This document shows, one piece after another, positions 9,591 to 18,763 of a stretch of DNA of 47,089 bases (position 1 is its first letter; each line of letters begins with the position of its first letter). A program made the position numbers and the translations under genes. The DNA comes from a bacterium (lineage in GTDB: Bacteria; JAMOTN01): assembly GCA_027062325.1 (NCBI GenBank), contig JAMOTN010000023.1, forward strand, positions 1 to 47,089, in the 5' to 3' direction. The notes below the pieces were generated by a model. It did no database searches and was not told the DNA's origin. It saw only the letters and a program-made list of their open reading frames with translations.

Positions 9591-9929
9591 TTACTCAATC
9601 TCAATTAAAACATTCTCTTCTATTACTCTGCAGCTTTTGACTTTAAAGGACCGCACGCCATCTCTCATCATATACATGTTTATAGCCGCCACAACTGCTG
9701 CAATCTCCTCTAAAGAGCCTTCACCACAAAAACCAGATGCGTTTTTTAAACCCTTACCGTCATTATTTGAAACACCATCGGGTGAAGCAACAGCCCTCTT
9801 CTTCCTAGACTCAAAAACCTTCCCCAATAAAAATATGACCACTGACAAAAGTCCCAATATTAAAAATACAATCAACATTCCCCAAAGAGGCGTTAAAATT
9901 CCCACATTATTAGCAACATTATGCAGCAT
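9591..9929 (-). CDS. oadG: Na+ pump decarboxylase gamma subunit (OadG/MmdD-like)
   Basis: Small single-TM protein (GMLIVFLILGLLSVVIFLLGKVF) with EEIAAVVAAINMYM; directly upstream of the biotin carrier and beta subunit. Confidence 0.75.
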   Translation of the reverse strand: MLHNVANNVGILTPLWGMLIVFLILGLLSVVIFLLGKVFESRKKRAVASPDGVSNNDGKGLKNASGFCGEGSLEEIAAVVAAINMYMMRDGVRSFKVKSCRVIEENVLIEIE

Positions 9930-10047
9930 TCATATCACTCCACATCAAAGTATTTAACTCCATCACAAAGTTTAACAAAAATAAAAGACAATCGCACTCA
10001 TTTTATGCATAAAACCAAAACTCACTATTAAAAATTTTTTTTCAATA

Positions 10048-10073
10048 AAAAAAGGGCCCCTTAACAGGGCCCC
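10048..10073 (-). terminator. Rho-independent terminator downstream of the secreted amphipathic protein
   Basis: GGGCCC-ctgttaa-GGGCCC stem followed on the minus strand by TTTTTTTATTG. Confidence 0.88.
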
Positions 10074-10103
10074 TCCCAAATTTTGTTATTCTGCAATACA
10101 ACT

Positions 10104-11477
10104 TTACTCCTTGAAATATTGCTTTGCTTCATCTTTTGCCTCCTCAACTTTCTGTAAAGTATCTTTGTCCTCTTCCGCAACTCCCTTAACATCATTTGCC
10201 ACCTGCTCAATAACTTCCTTTATAGTCATATTGCCGAAGTTTTGCTTAATCTGATCTATGGCTTCACTGATACCCGGTAATATGGCATCCATCAAACTAA
10301 CAGCCACCTTTCCTCCAGGTCCTGCACCGTATATAACTGGATTAACTGAACTCATAGCGGTAAGAACACTATTCACAGTCTGACCAACGCTCGTCCCTAA
10401 TACCATATCAGCTATATTTCCAGTAGTTAATTCCAAATACTGATTAACATCTATTCCCGGCACTTCCTTTATCAAATCATCAATACTCTTCTTACCCATC
10501 TTGACATCTAATATATCCTTCACTTTACCTTTCAAATCATCAGGCAACACCGCCATAATCGCATCCAATGCTTCATTCCCAGTTATAACACCATCCTCCA
10601 ACTTTTTAGCTATATCTTTAATTACATTTTGAGCATTTGAAGGCAGAACTTCAACCAAAGGCGTCACATCTCCAGTCATTAATCCTTCCACAACACTGTA
10701 TGCCTTACTCCAACTGCCTCCCAAATTTTGCATTGCTCCTGCTAAATCACCATTCAAAACACTCTGAGCAATCGAAGCAATTTTGGGATCCAAACCAAAC
10801 TGTTTAGCAACATCAAGCACATTCCCCAAGTTAAAGTTATTCATACTGTTCAACAAACTGTTACCAATCTGCGAAAACTGACCTACCATATTTTGAAAAT
10901 TCCCAGCCAAACTATTCAAAGTATTCCCCACATTCCCCACGAAAGAGGCAAATGAAGAATTAGCAAAAGTTGAGGAAAGTTGACCAATAGCATTGTTAAC
11001 TAACTCTCCAACACTCCCAACATTTGACAAGAATCCCATGACACTCTGTCCAAAAGACGTCTGCCCTAGAAAATTCATGGCTGTACCAATTGGATTATTT
11101 AAGAACGTTGAAACCTGAGAAACCACGTTCACTGCTCCACTTAAGAAAGATCCCACACTTCCCATACTTGCAAGAGCCGGTCCTAAATATGGAGCTGCCA
11201 CCGTACTTACAAGAGCTAGAATTGGACCTATATCACCCATTATGCTTTTCAATCCACCTAATGCTCCACTTATAGTACTAACTACGGAATTTATAGCACT
11301 ACTTATAGCATTAACAACAGAACCTATAGCTTTTTTGAAAGCTTTAAAAGCACCTTTTAAAGCCTTACCTATACCACCAAACAAACCTGCATAAGTATGG
11401 TTTGGAACTATCCACAAGTTAAATCCCAAGAAACTCACAATCAATAATACACTGAGCAACTTTCTTGTAACATTCAT
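10104..11477 (-). CDS. Secreted Gly/Ser/Asn-rich amphipathic helical protein, function unknown
   Basis: Start at internal ATG after GGAGGTGGTCAAA; signal peptide MNVTRKLLSVLLIVSFLGFNLWIVPNHTYA, predicted mature N-terminus GLFGGIGKALKGAFKAFKKAIGSVVNAI; no Cys; charged C-terminal tail. Confidence 0.8.
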   Translation of the reverse strand: MNVTRKLLSVLLIVSFLGFNLWIVPNHTYAGLFGGIGKALKGAFKAFKKAIGSVVNAISSAINSVVSTISGALGGLKSIMGDIGPILALVSTVAAPYLGPALASMGSVGSFLSGAVNVVSQVSTFLNNPIGTAMNFLGQTSFGQSVMGFLSNVGSVGELVNNAIGQLSSTFANSSFASFVGNVGNTLNSLAGNFQNMVGQFSQIGNSLLNSMNNFNLGNVLDVAKQFGLDPKIASIAQSVLNGDLAGAMQNLGGSWSKAYSVVEGLMTGDVTPLVEVLPSNAQNVIKDIAKKLEDGVITGNEALDAIMAVLPDDLKGKVKDILDVKMGKKSIDDLIKEVPGIDVNQYLELTTGNIADMVLGTSVGQTVNSVLTAMSSVNPVIYGAGPGGKVAVSLMDAILPGISEAIDQIKQNFGNMTIKEVIEQVANDVKGVAEEDKDTLQKVEEAKDEAKQYFKE

Positions 11478-11571
11478 TTTGACCACCTCCCATTTCACTT
11501 TCGCCTTTCATAAACAATGACGTTGGGGAGGCATAAATTATCAAAAATACCAGTTGCCATTTAGAGTTGAT

Positions 11572-12189
11572 TTAAAACTTTACCCACTCTTTATCTTCCA
11601 GCCTTTCCTTTTCATTTCTAGAAAAAACACTTGTGACTATTTCAAAATCTGTCTCCTTCTTAGCACTCTCTGATCTTGTAGCTAAAACTTTAAGGTAGAT
11701 TCTGTAAAATTTCTTATCCTTTAAAAAATACGGATCTATCATAAACCAATCTTTATTTTTAACATATCCCTTTAAATAAACTGTAGCTCTTCCAACTTTT
11801 TCTTTTCTAACTAAAGCTTTTTCTTTTTCATCCACATACCATTCAACCTCTTTTAAATCTCCCTTATCCATGAAAGTTATTTTATAATCAGCATCATCTA
11901 TCCTTTTTACAACTTCTTCTTTTAAATCCACACGTACACCCCGTCTTATATCCCTTTTCAAAGCGTATATTGCGCTCTGAACTCCCTTAATTAACTCCTC
12001 AGAAACTTCTCCATAACGGGAAGTTTTGAAAATAGTAGAGGATATTCTCCACATCATAACTCCAACTATTGCTAAAACCGCTATTAAAACCATCAACTCA
12101 ATCAACGTAAATGCTTTTTTCACTCTTCCTAAATAACATTTAAACCCTCGCACTCTTTCCATCCACCTCTTATCCAATAGAGCACTCAA
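11572..12189 (-). CDS. Prepilin/pseudopilin-type protein
   Basis: KKAFTLIELMVLIAVLAIVGVMMW: class III signal-peptide-like motif with E+5. Confidence 0.82.
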   Translation of the reverse strand: MSALLDKRWMERVRGFKCYLGRVKKAFTLIELMVLIAVLAIVGVMMWRISSTIFKTSRYGEVSEELIKGVQSAIYALKRDIRRGVRVDLKEEVVKRIDDADYKITFMDKGDLKEVEWYVDEKEKALVRKEKVGRATVYLKGYVKNKDWFMIDPYFLKDKKFYRIYLKVLATRSESAKKETDFEIVTSVFSRNEKERLEDKEWVKF

Positions 12190-12677
12190 TTACCTGCAAT
12201 AACTCTTTCATCAGGTTTTACAAATTTCATATAAACCATCTTACTCTTCCTATCCCCTGTCAAATTTTTCCACTCCACTGTTAATTCTATGTATTTACAG
12301 TGAGTGGCTGTATCCTCATCAATCTGGATGTAACGCTTTACATTCCCCATATTTCTGAATAAACTTTTAGGATAAGTTATAGTATATCCACTGTCAGTCG
12401 TATAATCCTCCAGCTTCAAAAGTGAATCGTTCAAATCCTCAGTAACCTCATCATAAGGCATGGCCATTATCCATTCATAAGCTTCCATCATGAGGTTATA
12501 CCCTATAATGTAAGCTCTTGTCTTACTCATAACGGAAGTTGAGTGCTGCAACATCATAATAACCGGAATCAAAGCTATTACTACAACTGCCAGGGCAATC
12601 ATAATATCGACTAACCCCATTCCTCTACCCTTGAGTCCAAAAAAATTCACAGTAACGATCCACCTCTCAAACGGCAA
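12186..12677 (-). CDS. PilV/GspI-like pseudopilin
   Basis: KGRGMGLVDIMIALAVVVIALIPVIMMLQHSTSVMSKTRAYIIGYNLMMEAYEWIMAMPYDEV; 4-nt overlap with the next pseudopilin gene. Confidence 0.75.
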   Translation of the reverse strand: MPFERWIVTVNFFGLKGRGMGLVDIMIALAVVVIALIPVIMMLQHSTSVMSKTRAYIIGYNLMMEAYEWIMAMPYDEVTEDLNDSLLKLEDYTTDSGYTITYPKSLFRNMGNVKRYIQIDEDTATHCKYIELTVEWKNLTGDRKSKMVYMKFVKPDERVIAGN

Positions 12678-12688
12678 AACCTAAAATA

Positions 12689-13468
12689 CTACTTATTTAC
12701 AGCAATCACTCTGGTAGTATATGAGTACTTAGCCGTGTAATCCAACACTTTTATCCATTTTTTATTCTTCGTTTTATTTGAATATCCCTTCAAAGTCAAA
12801 ATCGCTGTAGTATTCTGATTAACAACAAACTTTCTCTTCAAATCAAAAAACATTCTAGTTCTTCCTATAACTCTAAATTTGAGATCCTTTCTCCTCTTTG
12901 TCTGGAGTATCTTGAAACTTCCATCTATTACCGCACATTTACTCCCCATAAATTCTTTTATTCCACTTATCTTATATTCTGCCACGAACTTTGCCCCATT
13001 GAATTTTTGAAAATTCTGTGCCTCTAAAATTTTCTCTATCTTCCAACTGTCACCTACTTTAACTTTTCTATTTGGAAAGTGAAAATTCATCTTCTCCCAT
13101 GACTCAATATTAAGCGTATTAGAGGTAAACACAACCCTTCCCAAATAATCCATAAGCATTCTATGAGCGTTTAACTTTATCCTTATCTCAGAAGTAACTC
13201 CATTATACTCTTTTATTCCACCCAGTATATCAGTTACAATTAAAAATCCTTTTTTATCCTTGCTAGGAGTAATACGTTGCCTTATACGTAGTGTATCTTT
13301 TCTAACAGCTTTATTGTAAAGGTTCAATACCTCCGCTTCCTCAATAACAGAACTTCTTACCTGATAAATCACACTTTTTACTCCTTTGTACCCATAACGA
13401 AGATAAAATCCCTCTGCAAACGAAACAACAGCAAACACAAGCAACAACAATGCAACTACTCCTCTCAT
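12689..13468 (-). CDS. Hypothetical secreted protein in the pseudopilin cassette
   Basis: 259-aa ORF with N-terminal signal peptide (MRGVVALLLLVFAVVSFAEG); tightly spaced with neighbours. Confidence 0.7.
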   Translation of the reverse strand: MRGVVALLLLVFAVVSFAEGFYLRYGYKGVKSVIYQVRSSVIEEAEVLNLYNKAVRKDTLRIRQRITPSKDKKGFLIVTDILGGIKEYNGVTSEIRIKLNAHRMLMDYLGRVVFTSNTLNIESWEKMNFHFPNRKVKVGDSWKIEKILEAQNFQKFNGAKFVAEYKISGIKEFMGSKCAVIDGSFKILQTKRRKDLKFRVIGRTRMFFDLKRKFVVNQNTTAILTLKGYSNKTKNKKWIKVLDYTAKYSYTTRVIAVNK

Positions 13469-13484
13469 CTACTAGCACCTCCCA

Positions 13485-15950
13485 CTACTTTACCGTATAG
13501 CGTTCTACTTTGACATCACCAACAGTAACAGCATAATCTTGACCATTTTCTAAAAGTTTATTTGCATCCAAAGTAGCTACATCCTCAGGAGACAACACAA
13601 AAGTAAGAGTCCCTCTAAAAGAAGGGGCATTCAAAATATCAACTACAGCTGTTCCCTTAATAGTGGTGTTTGTCATCTTATTATCAGCATCATATGGCCC
13701 CACCATACAGCTATACCTGCTCATATCTGTAGATGTATTTGCATTATTCATTCCCATATTTAAAGCAACTAACATACCTTCAAATCCCGGTTCATCTCCG
13801 TAAAACTTAATTTGCCCACCATAAGTTAACAAAACTAAATACGTGTTTGGATACAATAAATCACTACCATTTTTGGCTTTATTGAGTTTTTTCAGCAGAA
13901 TATCATTAGTAGTAATTATTGCCCCAATTCCTGCATATTCCTTCACATCTCTTAAATCAATATCACCACTTTTTATAAAATTAACCCCGAAAATCCACAA
14001 TCTACCACTGGAATCCAAATTTTTCTTCTTGAAATCATTGAAATTCAACCACACTCTACTAACCTCATCCCAATAAGGAAATGGCGTAAAATTGAAAGGA
14101 CTTCCATCTGAAAAAGGTGGATCATTTATTACAGAGGTTTTATAATTTGTTCCAAATACTTGATTATACCTTTGCAGTATAACACCAGCAGGCTCCGCTA
14201 TAAGGCCACTCCCCATCGCAACGTTATTTTGGCTCATAATTCTCCTCAAAGAAGCCTTAGTTGCACCACCTAATAATTGCGATCCCTTTATCACTAACTC
14301 ACGCAAATATTTATTTACATCATCGTTATAATCAAAGTTCCAACTACCACTTTTATCCCTCTCGGCAAACCACATAGTAGGATAAGCATTAGGTGGCAAT
14401 GAAGATGAAGTTGGCTCGGTAATATTAGCTTTGACTTTACTCACAAGTTGATATGTAAACCACACATCTCCCTCTATATACGTAGCCATCATCTTATCAT
14501 TCTGCCAAGGGAAAAAGTTTATACCACCCGGAGCATAACTAAACGGCTGGCCACTTCCACCCCCGCCGTTCACCATTACAAATTTCCCTTCAAAACAACC
14601 AGTTGAGTTATTCATTTTAAAATCTCTATCACGTGAATAAACAAGCTCTACTAATCTCGCTTTACTGTTATTTGTTGGTCTGTTGGACTTATTTAATATA
14701 GCTGTCCATGGAATCCCAGAGTGAGCTAGCTCACCTAATTCATTTTTTTGCCCATTCGGAAACGGATAATACAAAGTTGCAATGTTAGGAGCAGGATTGT
14801 TAAAGTCATAAGTTGGAACAACTACCTTTTTCCCTTCCAAAAGATAACTCAAAGTTATTGCGAGTTTAATCTTATCACGATATTTTTTAACTCTTCCATT
14901 TGCAGGATCAAAAAGCTTCTTCAAACCGCCTGTATCAACATTCAAATATCCTTTTTGAGCGCCATCCCACACAACTGACATAAGATATTCCAACGGTTCA
15001 AGCCAATCCTCTCCTCCCCTGAATTCCACACTCTTAGAATAAAATCTTCTTCCTATACCTGGAAGCTGAGAGTAATTTGGAAAAGCTTTTGAGCTAATTT
15101 TTCCACCTATTGCACCCTTCACAACCTCATTCACTAATCCATCAGCATTCTCCATTAAAACAACATGTTCTGCTCCCAACGGAAAGTAGATTCTATCAGG
15201 AAGGCCAGCTCCTCCCTTAGTGTAAAATGCAACTCTTGCTAGTGCACCGTAAGAGACAAAATTTATATTTCCAAACGAAAAACTATACGGTGTTTGCGGA
15301 AAACTACTCAAATCTTTCCAAATCTTTTGACTCTCTGCACTAACTCCCTTAGGAGGATTACTAGCATAATACTCAGCTTTGGCATTCCTCACTACTAACA
15401 AGTAGTCTGATAAAACTGGATGTCTAACTCTTATAGTTCTATAACTAGCCCTTCTAACAGAGCGTACCGTCACTTTCCCTCTATATGATAGCACTACTTC
15501 AACATCAAATTTACCTACCTGCTCACGTTCGTACAAAGAACCTGCTCCTTTATTTCTTTTGGTAACATTCCCATAAAAAGTAATAGTTGCACTTTCCAAG
15601 TCAAGTCCTGTAAACTTCACCTTATCAAAGTACTCCTCAGCAAAATCGGTAATATCATAACTCCTACTGAGGTTGGTATCACGAAACATTCCAAACCAGC
15701 TTGTGGCATCTGAACTTGGAATATTAACCTTTTTCTTTATCTCATCTATCAAAGCTTCTGCAATATTATCCGCAACCATTTGTGCTCTTTCTGTCCAATA
15801 GTCCTTAAAAACTGTAAGCTCTAAGTGGCGCGTTTTAGAAGAAAAGCTGAATATCATCCAAAACACAACTGTCAACATTAAAATAGCAATAAAGAGGACA
15901 GCCAGAACTCCTCTTTTAGATTTCAGAAAAGTTCCAGCCGTCCTCCACAT
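13485..15950 (-). CDS. Large PilX-like / pseudopilus-associated protein with one N-terminal TM
   Basis: KSKRGVLAVLFIAILMLTVVFWMIFSFSSKTRHLELTVFKDYWTERAQMVADNIAEALIDEI resembles PilX N-termini; about 820 aa; start at ATG after GGGGGGAATTGAG. Confidence 0.65.
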   Translation of the reverse strand: MWRTAGTFLKSKRGVLAVLFIAILMLTVVFWMIFSFSSKTRHLELTVFKDYWTERAQMVADNIAEALIDEIKKKVNIPSSDATSWFGMFRDTNLSRSYDITDFAEEYFDKVKFTGLDLESATITFYGNVTKRNKGAGSLYEREQVGKFDVEVVLSYRGKVTVRSVRRASYRTIRVRHPVLSDYLLVVRNAKAEYYASNPPKGVSAESQKIWKDLSSFPQTPYSFSFGNINFVSYGALARVAFYTKGGAGLPDRIYFPLGAEHVVLMENADGLVNEVVKGAIGGKISSKAFPNYSQLPGIGRRFYSKSVEFRGGEDWLEPLEYLMSVVWDGAQKGYLNVDTGGLKKLFDPANGRVKKYRDKIKLAITLSYLLEGKKVVVPTYDFNNPAPNIATLYYPFPNGQKNELGELAHSGIPWTAILNKSNRPTNNSKARLVELVYSRDRDFKMNNSTGCFEGKFVMVNGGGGSGQPFSYAPGGINFFPWQNDKMMATYIEGDVWFTYQLVSKVKANITEPTSSSLPPNAYPTMWFAERDKSGSWNFDYNDDVNKYLRELVIKGSQLLGGATKASLRRIMSQNNVAMGSGLIAEPAGVILQRYNQVFGTNYKTSVINDPPFSDGSPFNFTPFPYWDEVSRVWLNFNDFKKKNLDSSGRLWIFGVNFIKSGDIDLRDVKEYAGIGAIITTNDILLKKLNKAKNGSDLLYPNTYLVLLTYGGQIKFYGDEPGFEGMLVALNMGMNNANTSTDMSRYSCMVGPYDADNKMTNTTIKGTAVVDILNAPSFRGTLTFVLSPEDVATLDANKLLENGQDYAVTVGDVKVERYTVK

Positions 15951-15978
15951 CTCAATTCCCCCCAAAGATCTTCAGAAA

Positions 15979-16314
15979 TTATTCAGCAGCTTCTTGACTG
16001 CTTTGCAAATACTCACCTAATTGAGCTTCCAGCTCTTCCAGAGGCATGTAACCTATGAGTCTCTTTACCTCTAAACCATTTTTGAAAAGAATAAGAGTTG
16101 GAATACTCATAATTCCGTATCTCACTGCTACATCAGGCACTTCATCAACATTTACTTTAACCACATCAATACTTCCATTATACTTCGACGCAAACTCCTC
16201 TAGAACAGGTGTCATCATAAGACAAGGTCCACACCACGGTGCCCAAAAATCAACCAATACAGCTCCTTTTGAAACAGTACTTTCAAACTCTGAATAACTC
16301 CTTACTTCTTTCAT
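15979..16314 (-). CDS. trxA: Thioredoxin
   Basis: VLVDFWAPWCGPCLMMTPVLEEFASKY...IMSIPTLILFKNG; canonical WCGPC active site. Confidence 0.95.
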   Translation of the reverse strand: MKEVRSYSEFESTVSKGAVLVDFWAPWCGPCLMMTPVLEEFASKYNGSIDVVKVNVDEVPDVAVRYGIMSIPTLILFKNGLEVKRLIGYMPLEELEAQLGEYLQSSQEAAE

Positions 16315-16351
16315 AACGCATCGCCTCCTATAAATTATTTATGGCAACATC

Positions 16352-18742
16352 TTATTTTTTCCCCTTTTTTCTACCTTTTCCCTTAGACTGTTTTTTCATC
16401 TCAACTAACTCCAAAACTTGAGCATCTGCCAAAGCATGCGCAATTGGATTATCTTCTGTCTCCTCTTTCTCTTCAACCGTCAACTTCTTCAAAAGCTCAG
16501 TTGCCTTTTTTTCCGAAGCTTTGAATTTCCTTCTTCTCTCATCTATCCCAACTATAACAACATGAACAGTCTCACCAGCATAATAATCATCAATTTCTCC
16601 TTCCAGCTCCGAAGTCGGAATATATCCCACAAATTCTTCTCCATCCACATCTAAAGTTACTTCTAACTCACGAGCCTTCTTGCTTTTTACTATCACATCA
16701 ACAGGTTCATCTTTAAACTCTTTCAACCTCTCCCATGGATTGGGCATTAACTGCTTCAAGGAAAGAACAAACTTATTTTTAGAAGGATCAACCTCTTTAA
16801 TCACAGCCTCAAATTCCCTCTTGTCCTTTAATTCCTTTTTAGCATCACCTGCACTCTTAGTCCAGGAAAGCTCAACATTTGGAATAAAACCAACTATTCC
16901 AACCCCTTCAACCTTTACCTCAACGCCAGCCCGATTATCCCGCAAGTATTCACACTTTACTTTCTCTCCCACCATATTTTCCAACTTTTCCCACGGATTA
17001 TTCTCAAGCATTCTCCTGCTCAAAATTATCTTGCGGTTCTCCTTATCTAAGCTCTTTATAACCAACTCAACTTTATCCCCAATTTTGTAGTAATCATCCA
17101 CCCTTTTTTTACTTGCTTCCCAAGAAAGTTCAGAATTTAAAAGCAAGCCTTCTACTCCCTTTGCCAATTTGACTAGAGCCCCAAAATCTCTAATCTCAAC
17201 AATCTCTCCCTCAACTTTATCTCCTTCTTTTACACTTTCTACAAACTTAACAAATGGATCCTCTTCCAAATGTTTCATAGAAAATTCAACCTTTTTGTTT
17301 TCCTCATCCATCTTAAGTATTAAAACCTTAACCTCATCTCCCTCTCTAACTTTATCACGCCAATTTTCCCTTTTATCCCAACTAACGTTTATCTCAGCAA
17401 GTAAACCAGTCACACCATCAACATCTATTAACGCCCCCCTATCAAGAAGCTTCACAACCTTTCCTGTCACTACATCGCCTTGAGAATACTGCTGAGAAAA
17501 TCTAACCCATGGAGACAATTCCGCCTCTTTTATAGAAAGAGAAAGTTTTTTATTTGGCACATCCACCCCTATAACCTTCACATCAACTTCCTGTCCAACA
17601 TTAAATTCTGCTCCCACATTTTTGGGAATTCTATCCCAGAAAATCTCACTCTTATGCACAAATCCAACTATCCCAGGCTTTACTTCCACAAACAAACCAT
17701 TTTGATTATGTCCAACAACCTTTCCTTTAAATACACCCCCAACAGAGAATGACGCATTCTCCCACGGATCAGGTTCTGCCTGTTTTTTGCTCAATATCAA
17801 TTTTTTACCATCAACTTTTATCAGTTTAGCCTCAAACTCATCGCCTTCCTTAACCGCAGCATGATCTGCCAAGCGACTATGGGAATACTCGCTCTTAGGT
17901 ATAAATCCTTCCATGAACTCATCAAACTTAACCTTTATTCCTCCCTTATTTACTCCCACAACTGTAACCTTAAAAATCTCTCCAACCTTCTCTTCCATCT
18001 CACCAATTTTCTCCCCACGTTTTTTATCTAAAAGTGCCCGTGGAGATAACACAATGCTCTTTTTCCTTTCATCAAGGCGAGTTATCAAACCTTCAACCTT
18101 ATCCCCAACTTTCACTTCATCCGTAAGCTGTGACTTTGGAATAAACACCTTAATTCCTCTGTAAAAACCTTCTGCACCTCTATCACGCACTGTTTTAATC
18201 TTTACAATAAGTGGTTTTTCTTCTTCTGCAATTCTTTTTACTTCTCCCCATGCTTCCTCACGATTAGCAGCATGTATCGATAATATATAAACATCTTCAT
18301 CATCCTGCTTCACAACTTTTGCTCTAACCTTCTGTCCAACTTCCGGCTTCTCATCAAACTCATCAAGTTTTATCTTCCCTTCAACACCAGGAATAATTTC
18401 AACAAAAACATCATCTCCAACAATACTAACAACCTCTACATTGTAAACTTTTCCCCTTTTAATTTGAGAAATATCAGTTGGAACTTCCACCATCTCTTCA
18501 AAACTCTCTTCAGTTTTATCTCCTCCACTTTCAACCTTACGGGAATCAATCGGAGTATTAAGCATATTCTCAATATCCTTTTCAAGCTCCTCCCTTTTCT
18601 TCCTAGCAAGCTCTATACTTTCATTAACCTCCTTTTCAAAATTACCAAGTAGCTCATAAAAGCTCCTTTTCAAATCATCCACTAACTTTTCTACAGAAAG
18701 AACAAACTCCTTCTTCTCCGAAGTTTTGGCTACCATACACAT
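16352..18742 (-). CDS. rpsA: 30S ribosomal protein S1-like protein with about 8 S1 repeats
   Basis: Serial S1/OB motifs, e.g. GDKVEGEIVEIRDFGALVKLAKGVEGLLLNSELSW and GGVFKGKVVGHNQNGLFVEVKPGIVGFVHKSEI; Lys-rich C-terminus. Confidence 0.87.
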   Translation of the reverse strand: MCMVAKTSEKKEFVLSVEKLVDDLKRSFYELLGNFEKEVNESIELARKKREELEKDIENMLNTPIDSRKVESGGDKTEESFEEMVEVPTDISQIKRGKVYNVEVVSIVGDDVFVEIIPGVEGKIKLDEFDEKPEVGQKVRAKVVKQDDEDVYILSIHAANREEAWGEVKRIAEEEKPLIVKIKTVRDRGAEGFYRGIKVFIPKSQLTDEVKVGDKVEGLITRLDERKKSIVLSPRALLDKKRGEKIGEMEEKVGEIFKVTVVGVNKGGIKVKFDEFMEGFIPKSEYSHSRLADHAAVKEGDEFEAKLIKVDGKKLILSKKQAEPDPWENASFSVGGVFKGKVVGHNQNGLFVEVKPGIVGFVHKSEIFWDRIPKNVGAEFNVGQEVDVKVIGVDVPNKKLSLSIKEAELSPWVRFSQQYSQGDVVTGKVVKLLDRGALIDVDGVTGLLAEINVSWDKRENWRDKVREGDEVKVLILKMDEENKKVEFSMKHLEEDPFVKFVESVKEGDKVEGEIVEIRDFGALVKLAKGVEGLLLNSELSWEASKKRVDDYYKIGDKVELVIKSLDKENRKIILSRRMLENNPWEKLENMVGEKVKCEYLRDNRAGVEVKVEGVGIVGFIPNVELSWTKSAGDAKKELKDKREFEAVIKEVDPSKNKFVLSLKQLMPNPWERLKEFKDEPVDVIVKSKKARELEVTLDVDGEEFVGYIPTSELEGEIDDYYAGETVHVVIVGIDERRRKFKASEKKATELLKKLTVEEKEETEDNPIAHALADAQVLELVEMKKQSKGKGRKKGKK

Positions 18743-18763
18743 ACCCCCCTGGTATTTTAAAAC

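Noticed and set aside
16680-17090. 136-aa plus-strand ORF and several others opposite the S1 gene
   Set aside because: Antisense shadow ORFs of a strongly supported minus-strand coding gene.
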